DNA of 64,000 bases, taken from assembly GCF_000743945.1 (NCBI RefSeq), contig NZ_CP009238.1:1488001-1552000 (forward strand), written 5' to 3'. Numbering within the stretch: the first letter of the stretch is position 1; each line of letters begins with the position of its first letter. This DNA comes from Basilea psittacipulmonis DSM 24701 (lineage in GTDB: Bacteria; Pseudomonadota; Gammaproteobacteria; Burkholderiales; Burkholderiaceae_B). Shown here one piece after another: positions 8,893 through 17,465 of the stretch. Made by a program: the position numbers and the translations under genes. Under the pieces are notes generated by a model. The model worked only from the letters and a program-made list of their open reading frames with translations, was not told the origin of the DNA and did no database searches.

Positions 8893-9162
8893 TTATTTGT
8901 TAATTTGAGTAATGTAGTACTCGTTATTTTTCACTTCTACCGTAAAGTTTACCTCGTCACCTGCAGCCACCTTTGAGGCCAAAGAGGGGGTAATATGATA
9001 AGCAAAACTACCTGCGGGGATATTCAAACTCGTAATGGCAGATTGTTTGATAATAATCTTTCCATTATCCACACGGCGTACCTGACCACTACCTGTTGCA
9101 GTCGCCGCCATCACTGATGTACTCAATACTAAGGCACTCAATGTTAATAAAAATTTTTTCAT
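8893..9162 (-). CDS. small periplasmic CusF-fold protein lacking copper ligands
   Basis: An 89-residue protein with a clear signal peptide cleaved after VMAATA. The mature part follows the CusF/CusX beta-barrel pattern: GQVRRVDNGKIIIKQSAI, a central SLNIPAGSFAYHI, then AAGDEVNFTVEVKNNEYYI. In E. coli CusF copper is held by one His, a Trp and two Met in HHDPIAAVNWPEMTM. At the corresponding places this protein has Gln, Ile, and Gly/Phe, so the known Cu/Ag site is absent. It lies in a tight reverse operon between the Sel1 and DUF6776-like genes. It could be a structural relative with another ligand. Confidence 0.55.
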   Translation of the reverse strand: MKKFLLTLSALVLSTSVMAATATGSGQVRRVDNGKIIIKQSAITSLNIPAGSFAYHITPSLASKVAAGDEVNFTVEVKNNEYYITQINK

Positions 9163-9166
9163 GTTC

Positions 9167-9676
9167 TTACCTCTTTACTTTCGGCGTTTCAAGTGTACAT
9201 TTGTTCAAAGCATACTCATCACAAGCATTTGAAATGTCGTGATTACAAGCCTTTGCTAAATATTTGCATGATCTGACCCCGTCTTTAAAGACACCAAAAT
9301 CACCATTTTTATATAACAAACCTAAGGTGTAATTTGCCTGAGGAAAATCTTGTTTAGCCGCATCAGACAATAATTCCAAAGCTCTGACACTACTTTGTGG
9401 CACTGTATTACCAAACAAATACATCATGCCAAGATTCCACTGAGCTCGTGCATCACCTGATTTTGCTGCAGCTGAAAATAACTTGGCAGCGGCTTGTGCG
9501 TCTTGAGAGCGGATATGCCCACTCATATAAGCCAATGCCAAATCTGTCTGACATTCGGTCACTCCTTGGTTCGCACAATCCACTAAATGGGTTAGATGCG
9601 TGTCTGCTTTTGTCATCGTCATACTCACAAAACCTACTAAAACTACCGCACTTAACTTCTTAATGAATGTTGTCAT
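9167..9676 (-). CDS. secreted Sel1-like repeat protein
   Basis: A 169-residue protein with a signal peptide (cleavage near MTMTKA-DTH). Sel1 (TPR-like) repeats follow: CQTDLALAYMSG..., AQWNLGMMYLFGN..., ANYTLGLLYKNGD..., each with the A/G-x-x-x-L-G-x-x-Y core. Four Cys in the last 40 residues and two near the start may form disulfides in the periplasm. Sel1 proteins act as protein-protein interaction scaffolds in envelope and signalling processes; the ligand is unknown. It is the first gene of the likely five-gene operon leading to the two-component system. Confidence 0.8.
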   Translation of the reverse strand: MTTFIKKLSAVVLVGFVSMTMTKADTHLTHLVDCANQGVTECQTDLALAYMSGHIRSQDAQAAAKLFSAAAKSGDARAQWNLGMMYLFGNTVPQSSVRALELLSDAAKQDFPQANYTLGLLYKNGDFGVFKDGVRSCKYLAKACNHDISNACDEYALNKCTLETPKVKR

Positions 9677-9767
9677 GTAATAACCTAAAACGTATTATCC
9701 TACCTATTATAAAGTATTATCAAACTTTTCCAAAAAATCATGAACACTTATACCATAATCATGCCAT

Positions 9768-11159
9768 TTACGCACTAGGTGTTCGCATCGTCACTAATTC
9801 TTCGGCCGCACTAGGATGAATGCCAATCGTTGCATCAAAATCAGCTTTCGTTAAGCCTGCTTTCATGGCCACTGCAAATCCTTGAGCTATTTCAGCGGCA
9901 CCTTCACAAACGATATGTAAGCCAATTACTTTTTGATCCGCAGAATTCACCATTAATTTCATCAAAGCACGAGTATTGGCCCCACTCAATGTATGTTTTA
10001 ACGGTCTAAAATCGCTTTTGAAAATTTGAACATCGCCATACCGTTGTCTTGCCTGTTCTTCCGTCAATCCAATCGTAGCAATTTCTGGATGCGTGAATAC
10101 CGCCGTTGGCACATTCATCATGTCCAAAATTAAATTTGATTTTCGACCAAAATGATTATCCACCCAAACCATAGCTTGAGCCAATGCAACGGGCGTTAAT
10201 TGGATGCCTCCGATGACATCACCTATCGCATCAATCCCCTCAATAGACGTGGCGAAATATTCATTTACTTGAATCTCACCTTTTGGACCTATCTCCCCAC
10301 CTAACTCTTTAAAGCCCAAGCCCTCTAAATTAGGTTCTCGACCAATCGCATATAAGACCTGATCAACCTCAATAATATCGCCTGTGCTGAGTAACACTTG
10401 TTTTTGGCCATCATCAAGCAAATTCACGCGTTCTACTTCTGTGCCTGTACGCACATCAACACCTGCATTCATCATCTCTTTGGTAATGAATTGACGAACG
10501 TCTTGATCAAAGCCTCTTAACAACTGATCACCACGATAAGTCTGAATCACTTTTGCCCCTAATCCTTGAAAAATGCTTGCAAACTCACTGGCGATGTAAC
10601 CACCACCTACAATTAAGAGTTTTTTAGGAAATTCTGGTAAATCAAAAATCTCATTAGACGTTAATACATATTCTTTTCCTGGGATATCAGGCTGTACAGG
10701 ACGGCCACCTGTCGCGATCAAAATACGATCCGTGTTTAATATTTTTTTCTCATTTTCTGTTTCGACCACCACTGTATTGGGGCCGTCTATCCTGCCTTTG
10801 CCATGAATGATATCCACTCCAGCTTTTTCTAACAACCCTTGATAGACGGTGTTCAAACGTGTTATCTCTTTGGTTTTCTGTGCTTTCAACACGTCCCAAT
10901 TTAATGTAGGGTTAAATTCTTTTTTTCTGTCAGCCTCTTCCCAAGACCAACCAAACCCGCGAGATTCCTGAAAATCATGGGCATAATGAGCGGCATAACT
11001 GTACAGTTTTTTAGGAATACAACCTACGTTTACACAAGTCCCTCCTAAAGCCGAGCATTCCACTACTGCCACGTTTTTACCTAATTGAGCTGCCATACGA
11101 GCTGCTCTCACACCGCCACTACCTGCACCTAAGACCACCACATCATATCTATTATTCAT
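9768..11159 (-). CDS. gor: glutathione-disulfide reductase
   Basis: FAD-dependent disulfide oxidoreductase that reduces oxidised glutathione with NADPH in the cytosol. The FAD-binding VVVLGAGSGGVRAARMAA begins at residue 6, the redox-active pair is in GGTCVNVGCIPKKL, the NADPH-binding IVGGGYIASEFASIFQGLG follows, and the C-terminal HPSAAEE supplies the catalytic His-Glu. The CVNVGC form and AARMAAQLGK context fit glutathione reductase rather than lipoamide dehydrogenase or mercuric reductase. I start at ATG 11159 (MNNRYD), ten codons inside the longest frame, where the conserved family start lies. It is monocistronic, with the Sel1 operon 90 bp downstream. Confidence 0.93.
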   Translation of the reverse strand: MNNRYDVVVLGAGSGGVRAARMAAQLGKNVAVVECSALGGTCVNVGCIPKKLYSYAAHYAHDFQESRGFGWSWEEADRKKEFNPTLNWDVLKAQKTKEITRLNTVYQGLLEKAGVDIIHGKGRIDGPNTVVVETENEKKILNTDRILIATGGRPVQPDIPGKEYVLTSNEIFDLPEFPKKLLIVGGGYIASEFASIFQGLGAKVIQTYRGDQLLRGFDQDVRQFITKEMMNAGVDVRTGTEVERVNLLDDGQKQVLLSTGDIIEVDQVLYAIGREPNLEGLGFKELGGEIGPKGEIQVNEYFATSIEGIDAIGDVIGGIQLTPVALAQAMVWVDNHFGRKSNLILDMMNVPTAVFTHPEIATIGLTEEQARQRYGDVQIFKSDFRPLKHTLSGANTRALMKLMVNSADQKVIGLHIVCEGAAEIAQGFAVAMKAGLTKADFDATIGIHPSAAEELVTMRTPSA

Positions 11160-11474
11160 GTTCTTTCCTATTGATATATTCATTTTCAAAGCAAGAGATT
11201 GGCTACATTTTACGATATTTTTGTGTCAATCAAAAATCATCTCAATGCCTATCCATCAACACATCAATCGTTCAACAACCGCCCAATATCAGCGTTTCAA
11301 AGTGATGAGATAAATGCTACTGTTTATGAGAGGGAATGAATCGGCGGCGATGCGATCCTTTTCCAATGGTCAGGTGCGGGAGGCAAACACCGCTTTTTAT
11401 GAGAGATTAAAAAAATAAAAACCCTTTTGGTAAGATCCATCTTTACACAAAAGGGTTTTACACCGTAACGATAA
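11160..11474. other. intergenic, gor promoter region and ppk2 terminator
   Basis: The stretch holds the upstream region of gor and, at 11416-11460, the ppk2 terminator. The middle (11230-11400) shows no convincing reading frame or RNA. Confidence 0.5.
11416..11460 (-). terminator. rho-independent terminator of ppk2
   Basis: The 12-base arms AAAACCCTTTTG and CAAAAGGGTTTT enclose a loop of 18 bases and are followed, on the minus strand, by a T-rich run. It sits 15 bases after the ppk2 stop. Confidence 0.85.
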
Positions 11475-12722
11475 TTACGCTTTTACGTTATTTTTTAGTA
11501 ATTTCTTTTCGCTTTCCTCAAAAACAACGCTAGAACGGCCCACAATCAGCGGATCGATCTTGCCAATTTTTTCTGGATTTTTGTTCGCGTAATCGAACTT
11601 ATGCAATACATAACGCATCGCATTTAAACGTGCACGCTTCTTACAATCAGACTTAACCACTGTCCATGGTGCATCGCTAGTATCTGTGTGATAGAACATC
11701 GCTTCCTTAGCTTTCGTGTAATCATCCCATTTATTCAAAGAAGCCGTATCAACGGGCGATAATTTCCACTGTTTCAAAGGATGTGTCTTACGTTTTTGGA
11801 AACGACGGCGCTGTTCTTCACGTCCTACAGAGAACCAGAATTTAATCAATGTAATGCCACTAGAAACCAGATTACGCTCGAATTCAGGGGCTTGACGCAT
11901 AAATTCTAAATACTCATTTTCAGTACAGAAGCCCATCACACGTTCGACACCTGCACGGTTATACCAAGAGCGGTCAAACAACACAATTTCACCTTTTGTG
12001 GGAAGGTGCTGGACATAACGTTGGAAGTACCATTGGCCTTTTTCAACTTCAGTTGGTTTGTTCAAAGCAACGACACGTGCATAACGTGGATTTAAGTGCT
12101 CTTGGAAACGTTTAATCGTACCGCCCTTACCTGCCGCATCACGTCCTTCAAAAATAATCACCAAGCGTTTACCTGTATCCTGAACCCACGCCTGTAGTTT
12201 CAATAACTCAACTTGTAGATTATATTTTTCAAATTCATAATTACGACGAGACATCAAGTTTTTATAAGGATATACGCCTTCTTCTTGCCAGTTCTCTACT
12301 AATTCATTATCCGAATCAACCTTAGTTTTGCGTTTTGCTAACTTTTCTTCTTTTAGTAGTTTATAAATGGCACGACGATCATCGTTCGATAAATCAGCAA
12401 CCAATGTACGCAACGTCTCTTCACGTAGTTTAGGCTGCTGCTCACGAATAATATTAATGATGGCACTAGCTTCAGCATTAATGTGTTTATCAATACTATT
12501 TTCAATCTCTAACGCACGTGTTTCCTTGTTATTACGACCTGTGCGAGTATCTCCTTGGGAGACTAATCTAGGAGCAGAAGTTCGTTTAGAAGCAGTCGTT
12601 TTCGCTGTGCTACGAACTGGTTTTTGCGTTTTTACTGTGGCTCTCGTTTTTCTGACTGTGCTGGCTGCAACAGTTTTCGTTTTCCCCGCTGTACTTTGTG
12701 CTGTAGAGGATTTTCTAGGCAT
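11475..12722 (-). CDS. ppk2: polyphosphate kinase 2 with a basic N-terminal extension
   Basis: Polyphosphate:nucleotide phosphotransferase of the PPK2 family (one-domain). Walker A is FEGRDAAGKGGTIKRF at about residues 192-207, the lid and Walker B region VLFDRSWYNRAGVERVMGF follows, and RRRFQKRKTHPLKQWKLS and WDDYTKAK are family hallmarks. I start at ATG 12722 because GGAG lies eight bases ahead; that GGAG overlaps a second in-frame ATG at 12734. The first 65 residues are unusual: Lys, Thr, Ser, Ala and Arg rich (KTKTVAASTVRKTRATVKT), like the tails of bacterial histone H1-like proteins, suggesting binding to polyphosphate or DNA. It is divergent from thiD. Confidence 0.92.
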   Translation of the reverse strand: MPRKSSTAQSTAGKTKTVAASTVRKTRATVKTQKPVRSTAKTTASKRTSAPRLVSQGDTRTGRNNKETRALEIENSIDKHINAEASAIINIIREQQPKLREETLRTLVADLSNDDRRAIYKLLKEEKLAKRKTKVDSDNELVENWQEEGVYPYKNLMSRRNYEFEKYNLQVELLKLQAWVQDTGKRLVIIFEGRDAAGKGGTIKRFQEHLNPRYARVVALNKPTEVEKGQWYFQRYVQHLPTKGEIVLFDRSWYNRAGVERVMGFCTENEYLEFMRQAPEFERNLVSSGITLIKFWFSVGREEQRRRFQKRKTHPLKQWKLSPVDTASLNKWDDYTKAKEAMFYHTDTSDAPWTVVKSDCKKRARLNAMRYVLHKFDYANKNPEKIGKIDPLIVGRSSVVFEESEKKLLKNNVKA

Positions 12723-12809
12723 AAAATTCTCCATTTAGTATAATTAAACCTTAACCTTAATATTATCTCACTTATTACTGGTAAATTCAAAAAAAACAAG
12801 GGAATAAAA

Positions 12810-13652
12810 ATGAATTCTTCAACTATAAAAAATGTCCTCAGTATCGCTGGCCTAGATCCCTCAGGAGGGGCTGGAATACTAGCTGACGTTAAAACTATAA
12901 GTGCATTGGGTAGCTACGCTTGTGCGGTGATTACAGCATTAACCGCCCAAAACACCCAAGCCGTCACAGCAGTCGAAAATGTTTCTCCTCGTTTTGTTGC
13001 TCAAGAAATTGATACCTTGTTTGCGGATGTCACGATCCATGCGACTAAAATTGGGATGTTAAGTGAGATTCCTTTAATTGAAACCGTGGCTGATAGACTC
13101 ATTCACTGGAAAGCCGAAAAAATTGTTTTGGACCCCGTCATGGTGGCAAAAAGTGGCGATCATCTATTAGCAAGAAATGCAATTGGGGCTTTAAAAGAGA
13201 TGCTTCTTCCCCAAAGCTTAATCATCACGCCGAATTTACCTGAAGCAGCGGTACTGTTAAATATCAGCGTTGCAGAAAATCGCAAAGAAATGTGGCGTAC
13301 GGCGGAACAGTTACACCGCTTATTAAACGACAGTCGCCCCTCATGGGTATTATTAAAAGGGGGACACGCCGTGGGCAATGAAATGGTTGATATGCTTTAC
13401 AACGGTGATAAGCTTTACGAATACGAAACACAACGTATTAACACGAAGAACACGCATGGCACGGGATGTACCTATTCGTCTGCTATCGCCACGCTACTGG
13501 CCCAAGAATACGATGTTCCTGATGCAGTCGAACATGCTCATCGATGGTTACACCAAGCCATTATCGAAGCAGATAAACTATCTGTTGGTCACGGACATGG
13601 TTCCACCCATCACTTTCATGCATGGTGGCAGACAGGGCGAAAAAATATTTAA
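12810..13652 (+). CDS. thiD: hydroxymethylpyrimidine/phosphomethylpyrimidine kinase
   Basis: A 280-residue ribokinase-fold enzyme that phosphorylates HMP and HMP-phosphate in thiamine biosynthesis. Signatures: SIAGLDPSGGAGILADVKT (residues 11-29), DPVMVAKSGDHLL, TPNLPEAAVLL, and the anion-hole and catalytic-base motif NTHGTGCTYSSAIAT. It is not next to other thi genes here, and no TPP riboswitch is visible in the 87-bp leader, so regulation by thiamine is not evident. AAGGGAATAAAA precedes the ATG and serves as ribosome binding site. Confidence 0.94.
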   Translation: MNSSTIKNVLSIAGLDPSGGAGILADVKTISALGSYACAVITALTAQNTQAVTAVENVSPRFVAQEIDTLFADVTIHATKIGMLSEIPLIETVADRLIHWKAEKIVLDPVMVAKSGDHLLARNAIGALKEMLLPQSLIITPNLPEAAVLLNISVAENRKEMWRTAEQLHRLLNDSRPSWVLLKGGHAVGNEMVDMLYNGDKLYEYETQRINTKNTHGTGCTYSSAIATLLAQEYDVPDAVEHAHRWLHQAIIEADKLSVGHGHGSTHHFHAWWQTGRKNI

Positions 13653-13724
13653 AATTTGATACGAATTAAGCAGAAAGGCTGTGGCTTTGAGTAAAATAAA
13701 GCGAATATTTTTTAGGTGATGGTT

Positions 13725-14393
13725 ATGATGGATATTGAAAAAGCACGTTTTAACATGGTAGAACAACAAATTCGCCCTTGGGAAGTGGTGGATAAACGCG
13801 TGATTGAAGCATTGTTTAATGTAAAACGTGAACAGTTTGTACCCAAGCAGTATATTAATTCTGCATTTACTGATATGAAAATTCCACTCAAGATCGAGGG
13901 CATCAAGTATTCCTGTGCAACGATGTTAGAACCTAAGATCGAAGCCAGACTGGCTCAAGAATTAACATTAAAAGAATCTGATTCTGTCCTTGAAATCGGC
14001 ACAGGTTCTGGATATCAGGCAGCACTACTATCAAAATTATGCGGTAATGTCGTATCAGTTGAAATCGATCAAAGTCTTGTTGATTTTGCCAAAGCGAATT
14101 TAAAACAAGCGAATATTTCAAACGTCGTCGTGGAACATGGCGATGGTCACAAAGGTTGGACAAGCTCTATTTTTGATGCCATTTTAGTAACAGGTTCCAT
14201 GCCCGATATTCCTGACTCGCTAAAATACCAATTAGCCGAAGGAGGCCGTTTAGTGGCCATTATCGGCGAAGCACCTGCGATGTCCGTGGTTCGCATTACG
14301 CGTGTGGGTGCCGCTGAGTTTAAAGAAGAATCTCTATTTGAGACCTATGTACCTAAACTTAAAGGCATTAGCACCACAAAATTCCATTTCTAA
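13725..14393 (+). CDS. protein-L-isoaspartate O-methyltransferase family protein
   Basis: Class I SAM-dependent methyltransferase of the Pcm family, about 222 residues. The SAM-binding motif I is VLEIGTGSGYQAALLS and the N-terminal ARFNMVEQQIRPWEV and REQFVP are typical of the betaproteobacterial Pcm-like proteins found beside tolC. The TxxxP-type active-site loop is changed (SCATMLEPKIEARL), so repair of isoaspartate is uncertain. Four in-frame starts (GTG 13716, ATG 13719, 13725, 13728) compete; AGG at 13714-13716 fits 13725 or 13728 best. A strong terminator follows. Confidence 0.8.
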   Translation: MMDIEKARFNMVEQQIRPWEVVDKRVIEALFNVKREQFVPKQYINSAFTDMKIPLKIEGIKYSCATMLEPKIEARLAQELTLKESDSVLEIGTGSGYQAALLSKLCGNVVSVEIDQSLVDFAKANLKQANISNVVVEHGDGHKGWTSSIFDAILVTGSMPDIPDSLKYQLAEGGRLVAIIGEAPAMSVVRITRVGAAEFKEESLFETYVPKLKGISTTKFHF

Positions 14394-14417
14394 TTCATCT
14401 CCTTATTTTTCTCCTCC

Positions 14418-14455
14418 AAAACCTCATCAATGCATTCATTCATGAGGTTTTTTTT
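14418..14455 (+). terminator. rho-independent terminator after the Pcm-like gene
   Basis: AAACCTCAT at 14418 onward pairs with ATGAGGTTT ending at 14450, followed by a run of T to 14455. Confidence 0.85.
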
Positions 14456-14621
14456 CGTTCAAAATTTATCGTATCTCAACCATCACAACTGATGTATCCT
14501 ATTCCAGTTGTGTTTTTGTATCTTATCCCTGTTACGTTCTTGCTTTTGTATCCACTGTTTTCTTCATGCACTTTCCCCCTTTTAATAGAGGCCATTATCT
14601 ATTCCTATTACAAACAAAGTC

Positions 14622-14699
14622 GTTCTTTACGATACAGGCATGAATCCTATTCTTTGTGACACGAACATAAACTTTATTCTTTACGATACAAACTAAAAA
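14622..14699. repeat. 27-bp degenerate tandem repeat, three copies
   Basis: Copies begin at 14622, 14649 and 14676 with the core TTCTTTACGATACA or TTCTTTGTGACACG. They sit between two convergent terminators, so they are outside genes. Looser copies may extend back to about 14470, where further TTGTATC-like words occur. Confidence 0.6.
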
Positions 14700-14722
14700 A
14701 CCCCGCTATAAAAACGGGGTTC
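14699..14722 (-). terminator. rho-independent terminator of the CoA-transferase gene
   Basis: AACCCCG at about 14699 pairs with CGGGGTT ending at 14721 across a nine-base AT-rich loop; on the minus strand a T run follows. Confidence 0.85.
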
Positions 14723-14748
14723 GGTTCTCTCTCTACCTTATTTAAACT

Positions 14749-16272
14749 TTATTTCAGCCTCATATCACCTGTTTCTACAAAACGTTGGTGCCATGACAAG
14801 GCTTCATTCAATAAATGCGGTGTATGCAGCCCACCACCCGATTTCTCGGCACGATCAAAGTAATCTTTCAACATATCACGATAATCAGGATGTGAGCAGT
14901 TATTAATGATTAAGCGTGCACGATCACGAGGGCATTTACCACGTAAATCTGCCATACCCTGTTCCGTTACGACAAACATTACATCGTGTTCTGTGTGATC
15001 ATGATGTGAAACCATTGGAACAATACATGAAATCGCACCGTCTTTAGCCACCGATGGACTCACAAAGAATGAGAAGAACGCATTACGTGTAAAATCACCT
15101 GAACCGCCAATACCGTTCATCATTCGCGTTCCCATCACGTGAGTAGAGTTCACATTACCATAGATATCTGCTTCAATCATCGCATTCATGCCAATCACGC
15201 CTAAACGACGAATTAACTCAGGGTGGTTCGTGGTCTCTTGTGGACGCAAAATAATCTTGTGACGAAGTTCATCGATATGGTCATAGAAACGTTGTAACGC
15301 ATCAGGACTGAATGATAAGGCCGTTGCGGAAGCAGAAGTCATCTTACCGCTGATAATCAAGTCCAACATACCATCTTGCAGTACTTCGGTATAACCCAAT
15401 AAATTTTCAAATGGACTATCCTGTAACCCCATCAATACGGCATTTGCCACATTACCGACACCTGATTGAAGTGGTAATAGATTTTTAGGCAAACGACCAG
15501 CTTTTACTTCATGAGCTAAGAAATCAATAATCTGTTCAGCAATACGTTTAGAATTAGCGTCTGGATCAGCAAATTTACTGTTTCTATCGCCAGAATTCGT
15601 CATGACAATACCCACAATCTTATTTAGATCACACTCTAAATAAGGGCTACCAATACGTTCATTCGCACGTGTCATCGGAAGTGGCACACGATTAGGAGGC
15701 GAGCCAATATCAAAGAAAATATCATGCATGCCCTCTAGTTTTTCGTGCTGTGCCAAGTTCACCTCAAGAATCACTTTCTTCGCTGCTTTCAACCATTCAT
15801 TATTCGTACCAATCGCTAATGAAGGGATCAATTTGCCATCTTCTGTAATCCCCGTCACCTCTAGAATCGCCAAATCCATCTCACCATAAAAACCAAAACG
15901 GACCTGTTGTTCTAAGTGCGAAAGATGCATATCCGCATAGTTCGTGTGACCAGCATTAATGCTATTTCTCATCGCAGGATCTGATTGGAATGGCGAACGA
16001 AAACTCACACAGTCTGCAGCCGCTAACACGCCATCACATTCTGGAGCAGTAGAAGCACCTGTTAACATGCTAATTTTAAATGCTTGCCCATTTGCATGGA
16101 ATTTCTTTGCCCTTTCAGCAATCGCTGTTGGCAATGCTTTAGGATAACCTGCCCCCGTAAAGCCACTTATTCCAACCACCATACCGTTTTGAACAAACTC
16201 CGCTGCTTGTTCAGCGGTCATCACTTTATTACGCAACTCGCTGTGTTTAATACGTTGTGCAACTGCTTCCAT
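14749..16272 (-). CDS. succinyl-CoA:acetate CoA-transferase family protein
   Basis: A 507-residue class I CoA-transferase of the acetyl-CoA hydrolase/transferase family. The N-terminal GISGFTGAGYPKALPTAIA is the first CoA-contacting region, and the catalytic Glu is in LLGYTEVLQDGMLDLI (about residue 295). GIGGSGDFTRNAFFSFFV near residue 395 is the GxGGxxDF motif. Close relatives such as AarC move CoA between succinate and acetate and can complete a modified citric-acid cycle or dispose of acetate; the true pair of substrates is inferred. It is monocistronic with its own terminator and a 290-bp upstream region. GGAGGAT precedes the ATG. Confidence 0.88.
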   Translation of the reverse strand: MEAVAQRIKHSELRNKVMTAEQAAEFVQNGMVVGISGFTGAGYPKALPTAIAERAKKFHANGQAFKISMLTGASTAPECDGVLAAADCVSFRSPFQSDPAMRNSINAGHTNYADMHLSHLEQQVRFGFYGEMDLAILEVTGITEDGKLIPSLAIGTNNEWLKAAKKVILEVNLAQHEKLEGMHDIFFDIGSPPNRVPLPMTRANERIGSPYLECDLNKIVGIVMTNSGDRNSKFADPDANSKRIAEQIIDFLAHEVKAGRLPKNLLPLQSGVGNVANAVLMGLQDSPFENLLGYTEVLQDGMLDLIISGKMTSASATALSFSPDALQRFYDHIDELRHKIILRPQETTNHPELIRRLGVIGMNAMIEADIYGNVNSTHVMGTRMMNGIGGSGDFTRNAFFSFFVSPSVAKDGAISCIVPMVSHHDHTEHDVMFVVTEQGMADLRGKCPRDRARLIINNCSHPDYRDMLKDYFDRAEKSGGGLHTPHLLNEALSWHQRFVETGDMRLK

Positions 16273-16565
16273 AATTATCCTCCTACTGAATCATCAGTAT
16301 CGTTATTTTTTTCAACCAATAATTTCTTTTGAAATTGAACTAAGTTTCATTTAATATAGCGTAAAGCCATCGCACTTAGCAAGCATTTTCTTGCACAAAA
16401 TAATAGGGATTTACCCTAGTTGCGTTCATTTATTTTTAACATTATCTTTTAATATTAACCATCATTGATAACGATCAGACCGTGACTCGATACATTCAAG
16501 CATGAGGTTATATCAATGACGAGCATTCAAGCACCCTGTAAAGATCAGCTCCTTAACAATATTCC
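16273..16565. other. intergenic upstream of the CoA-transferase gene
   Basis: AT-rich region holding the CoA-transferase promoter and the downstream end of the nrd operon. No reading frame, RNA or strong hairpin was recognised. Confidence 0.4.
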
Positions 16566-17189
16566 TTACAAACCAATCTGACTCGGATCACCACTTCCCC
16601 ACCGCAAAATTTCATAAGGATCCGTGGTTAAGTCGATGACAGTAGTAGCCAGTCGGGCATGAATATCCGTATCGATAATGGCGGCGATCGAACCTTTATA
16701 GTAGGATTGGATCTCATCCACTTCATTTAGTGGTTCGGTTTCGCCCTCAGGAATTAAAGTCGTCGATAACAAAGGAGAACCCACCGCTTCAATTAGGCCT
16801 AAAATCACTGGATTGTTAGGTACGCGAATACCAATCGTTTTGCGAGAACGATGAGATACACGTTTGGGAATATCTTTGGTCGCCTCTAGAATAAATGTCC
16901 ATGGCCCTGGACAAGCTAATTTCAGTAAACGATATTGGCGATTATCTACTTTAGCAAAAGTCGAAATTTCAGATAGATCACGACAAAGCAACGTCAAATG
17001 ATGGCGGTCGTCCAAGCCTCTTAAACGTCGTAACTGTGTTGCCGCCTCTTTATCATCTAAATGTGCCAATAGGGCATAACTTGAATCAGTAGGACAAGCA
17101 ACCACCTTACCATCATGCAAATATCGAGCCACTTGCGATAAAACTCTGGTATGGGGATTATTTGAATGTACCTGAAAAACTTCTGCCAT
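16566..17189 (-). CDS. YciO/YrdC/Sua5-family protein
   Basis: A 207-residue YrdC-domain protein. The family forms threonylcarbamoyl-AMP for the t6A37 modification of tRNAs decoding ANN; this shorter YciO-like branch is less well characterised. Visible features are KVVACPTDSSYALLAHLDD (the KxT-S/Y substrate loop), the RLRGLDDRHHLTLLCRDLSE region and PGPWTFILEATKDIPKR followed by RKTIGIRVPNNP. I start at ATG 17189, where AGGGAAG lies five bases upstream; a frame upstream to 17321 only overlaps yfaE. It starts one base after the yfaE stop and is the last gene of the nrd operon. Confidence 0.85.
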   Translation of the reverse strand: MAEVFQVHSNNPHTRVLSQVARYLHDGKVVACPTDSSYALLAHLDDKEAATQLRRLRGLDDRHHLTLLCRDLSEISTFAKVDNRQYRLLKLACPGPWTFILEATKDIPKRVSHRSRKTIGIRVPNNPVILGLIEAVGSPLLSTTLIPEGETEPLNEVDEIQSYYKGSIAAIIDTDIHARLATTVIDLTTDPYEILRWGSGDPSQIGL

Positions 17190-17190
17190 C

Positions 17191-17463
17191 TTACTTCCCT
17201 GCCTCATACTCATCTTCGCCCAAATCCAACAGCAACTTATCTTTGGCTTGACAGCAGCAAGGTAACACCTCACCTGTACCAATATAAGCAATCGGATCAC
17301 GCAAATAAACGACTTCACCACTGATTACTTTGGTGCGACATGAACCACAAAACCCTTCTCGGCATTGAAATTCAATATCATATCCCACACGTTCTAGCGT
17401 CTCTAGTAGCGTTTCACCGTCAATAACATCAATACTATGTAAACGTGTTTGTACCAGAGCCAT
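17191..17463 (-). CDS. yfaE: YfaE-like 2Fe-2S ferredoxin (RNR cofactor maintenance)
   Basis: A 90-residue plant-type ferredoxin with the cluster ligands in CREGFCGSC and a fourth Cys in VLPCCCQAK, the C-x4-C-x2-C-x(about 30)-C pattern. YfaE reduces or rebuilds the diferric-tyrosyl cofactor of NrdB. The order nrdA-nrdB-yfaE is that of E. coli, and this gene starts two bases after the nrdB stop. The cysteine triplet CCC around the last ligand is unusual but leaves the ligand pattern intact. Confidence 0.9.
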   Translation of the reverse strand: MALVQTRLHSIDVIDGETLLETLERVGYDIEFQCREGFCGSCRTKVISGEVVYLRDPIAYIGTGEVLPCCCQAKDKLLLDLGEDEYEAGK

Positions 17464-17465
17464 GT

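Noticed and set aside
12367..12738. 123-codon open frame opposite the start of ppk2
   Set aside because: It is the antisense of the Lys/Thr/Ser-rich ppk2 tail, which gives a long hydrophobic frame by codon mirror effect; no start context.
12735..12809. TPP riboswitch upstream of thiD
   Set aside because: The leader is only about 87 bp, AT-rich and lacks the conserved CTGAGA and GAACCTGA-type elements.
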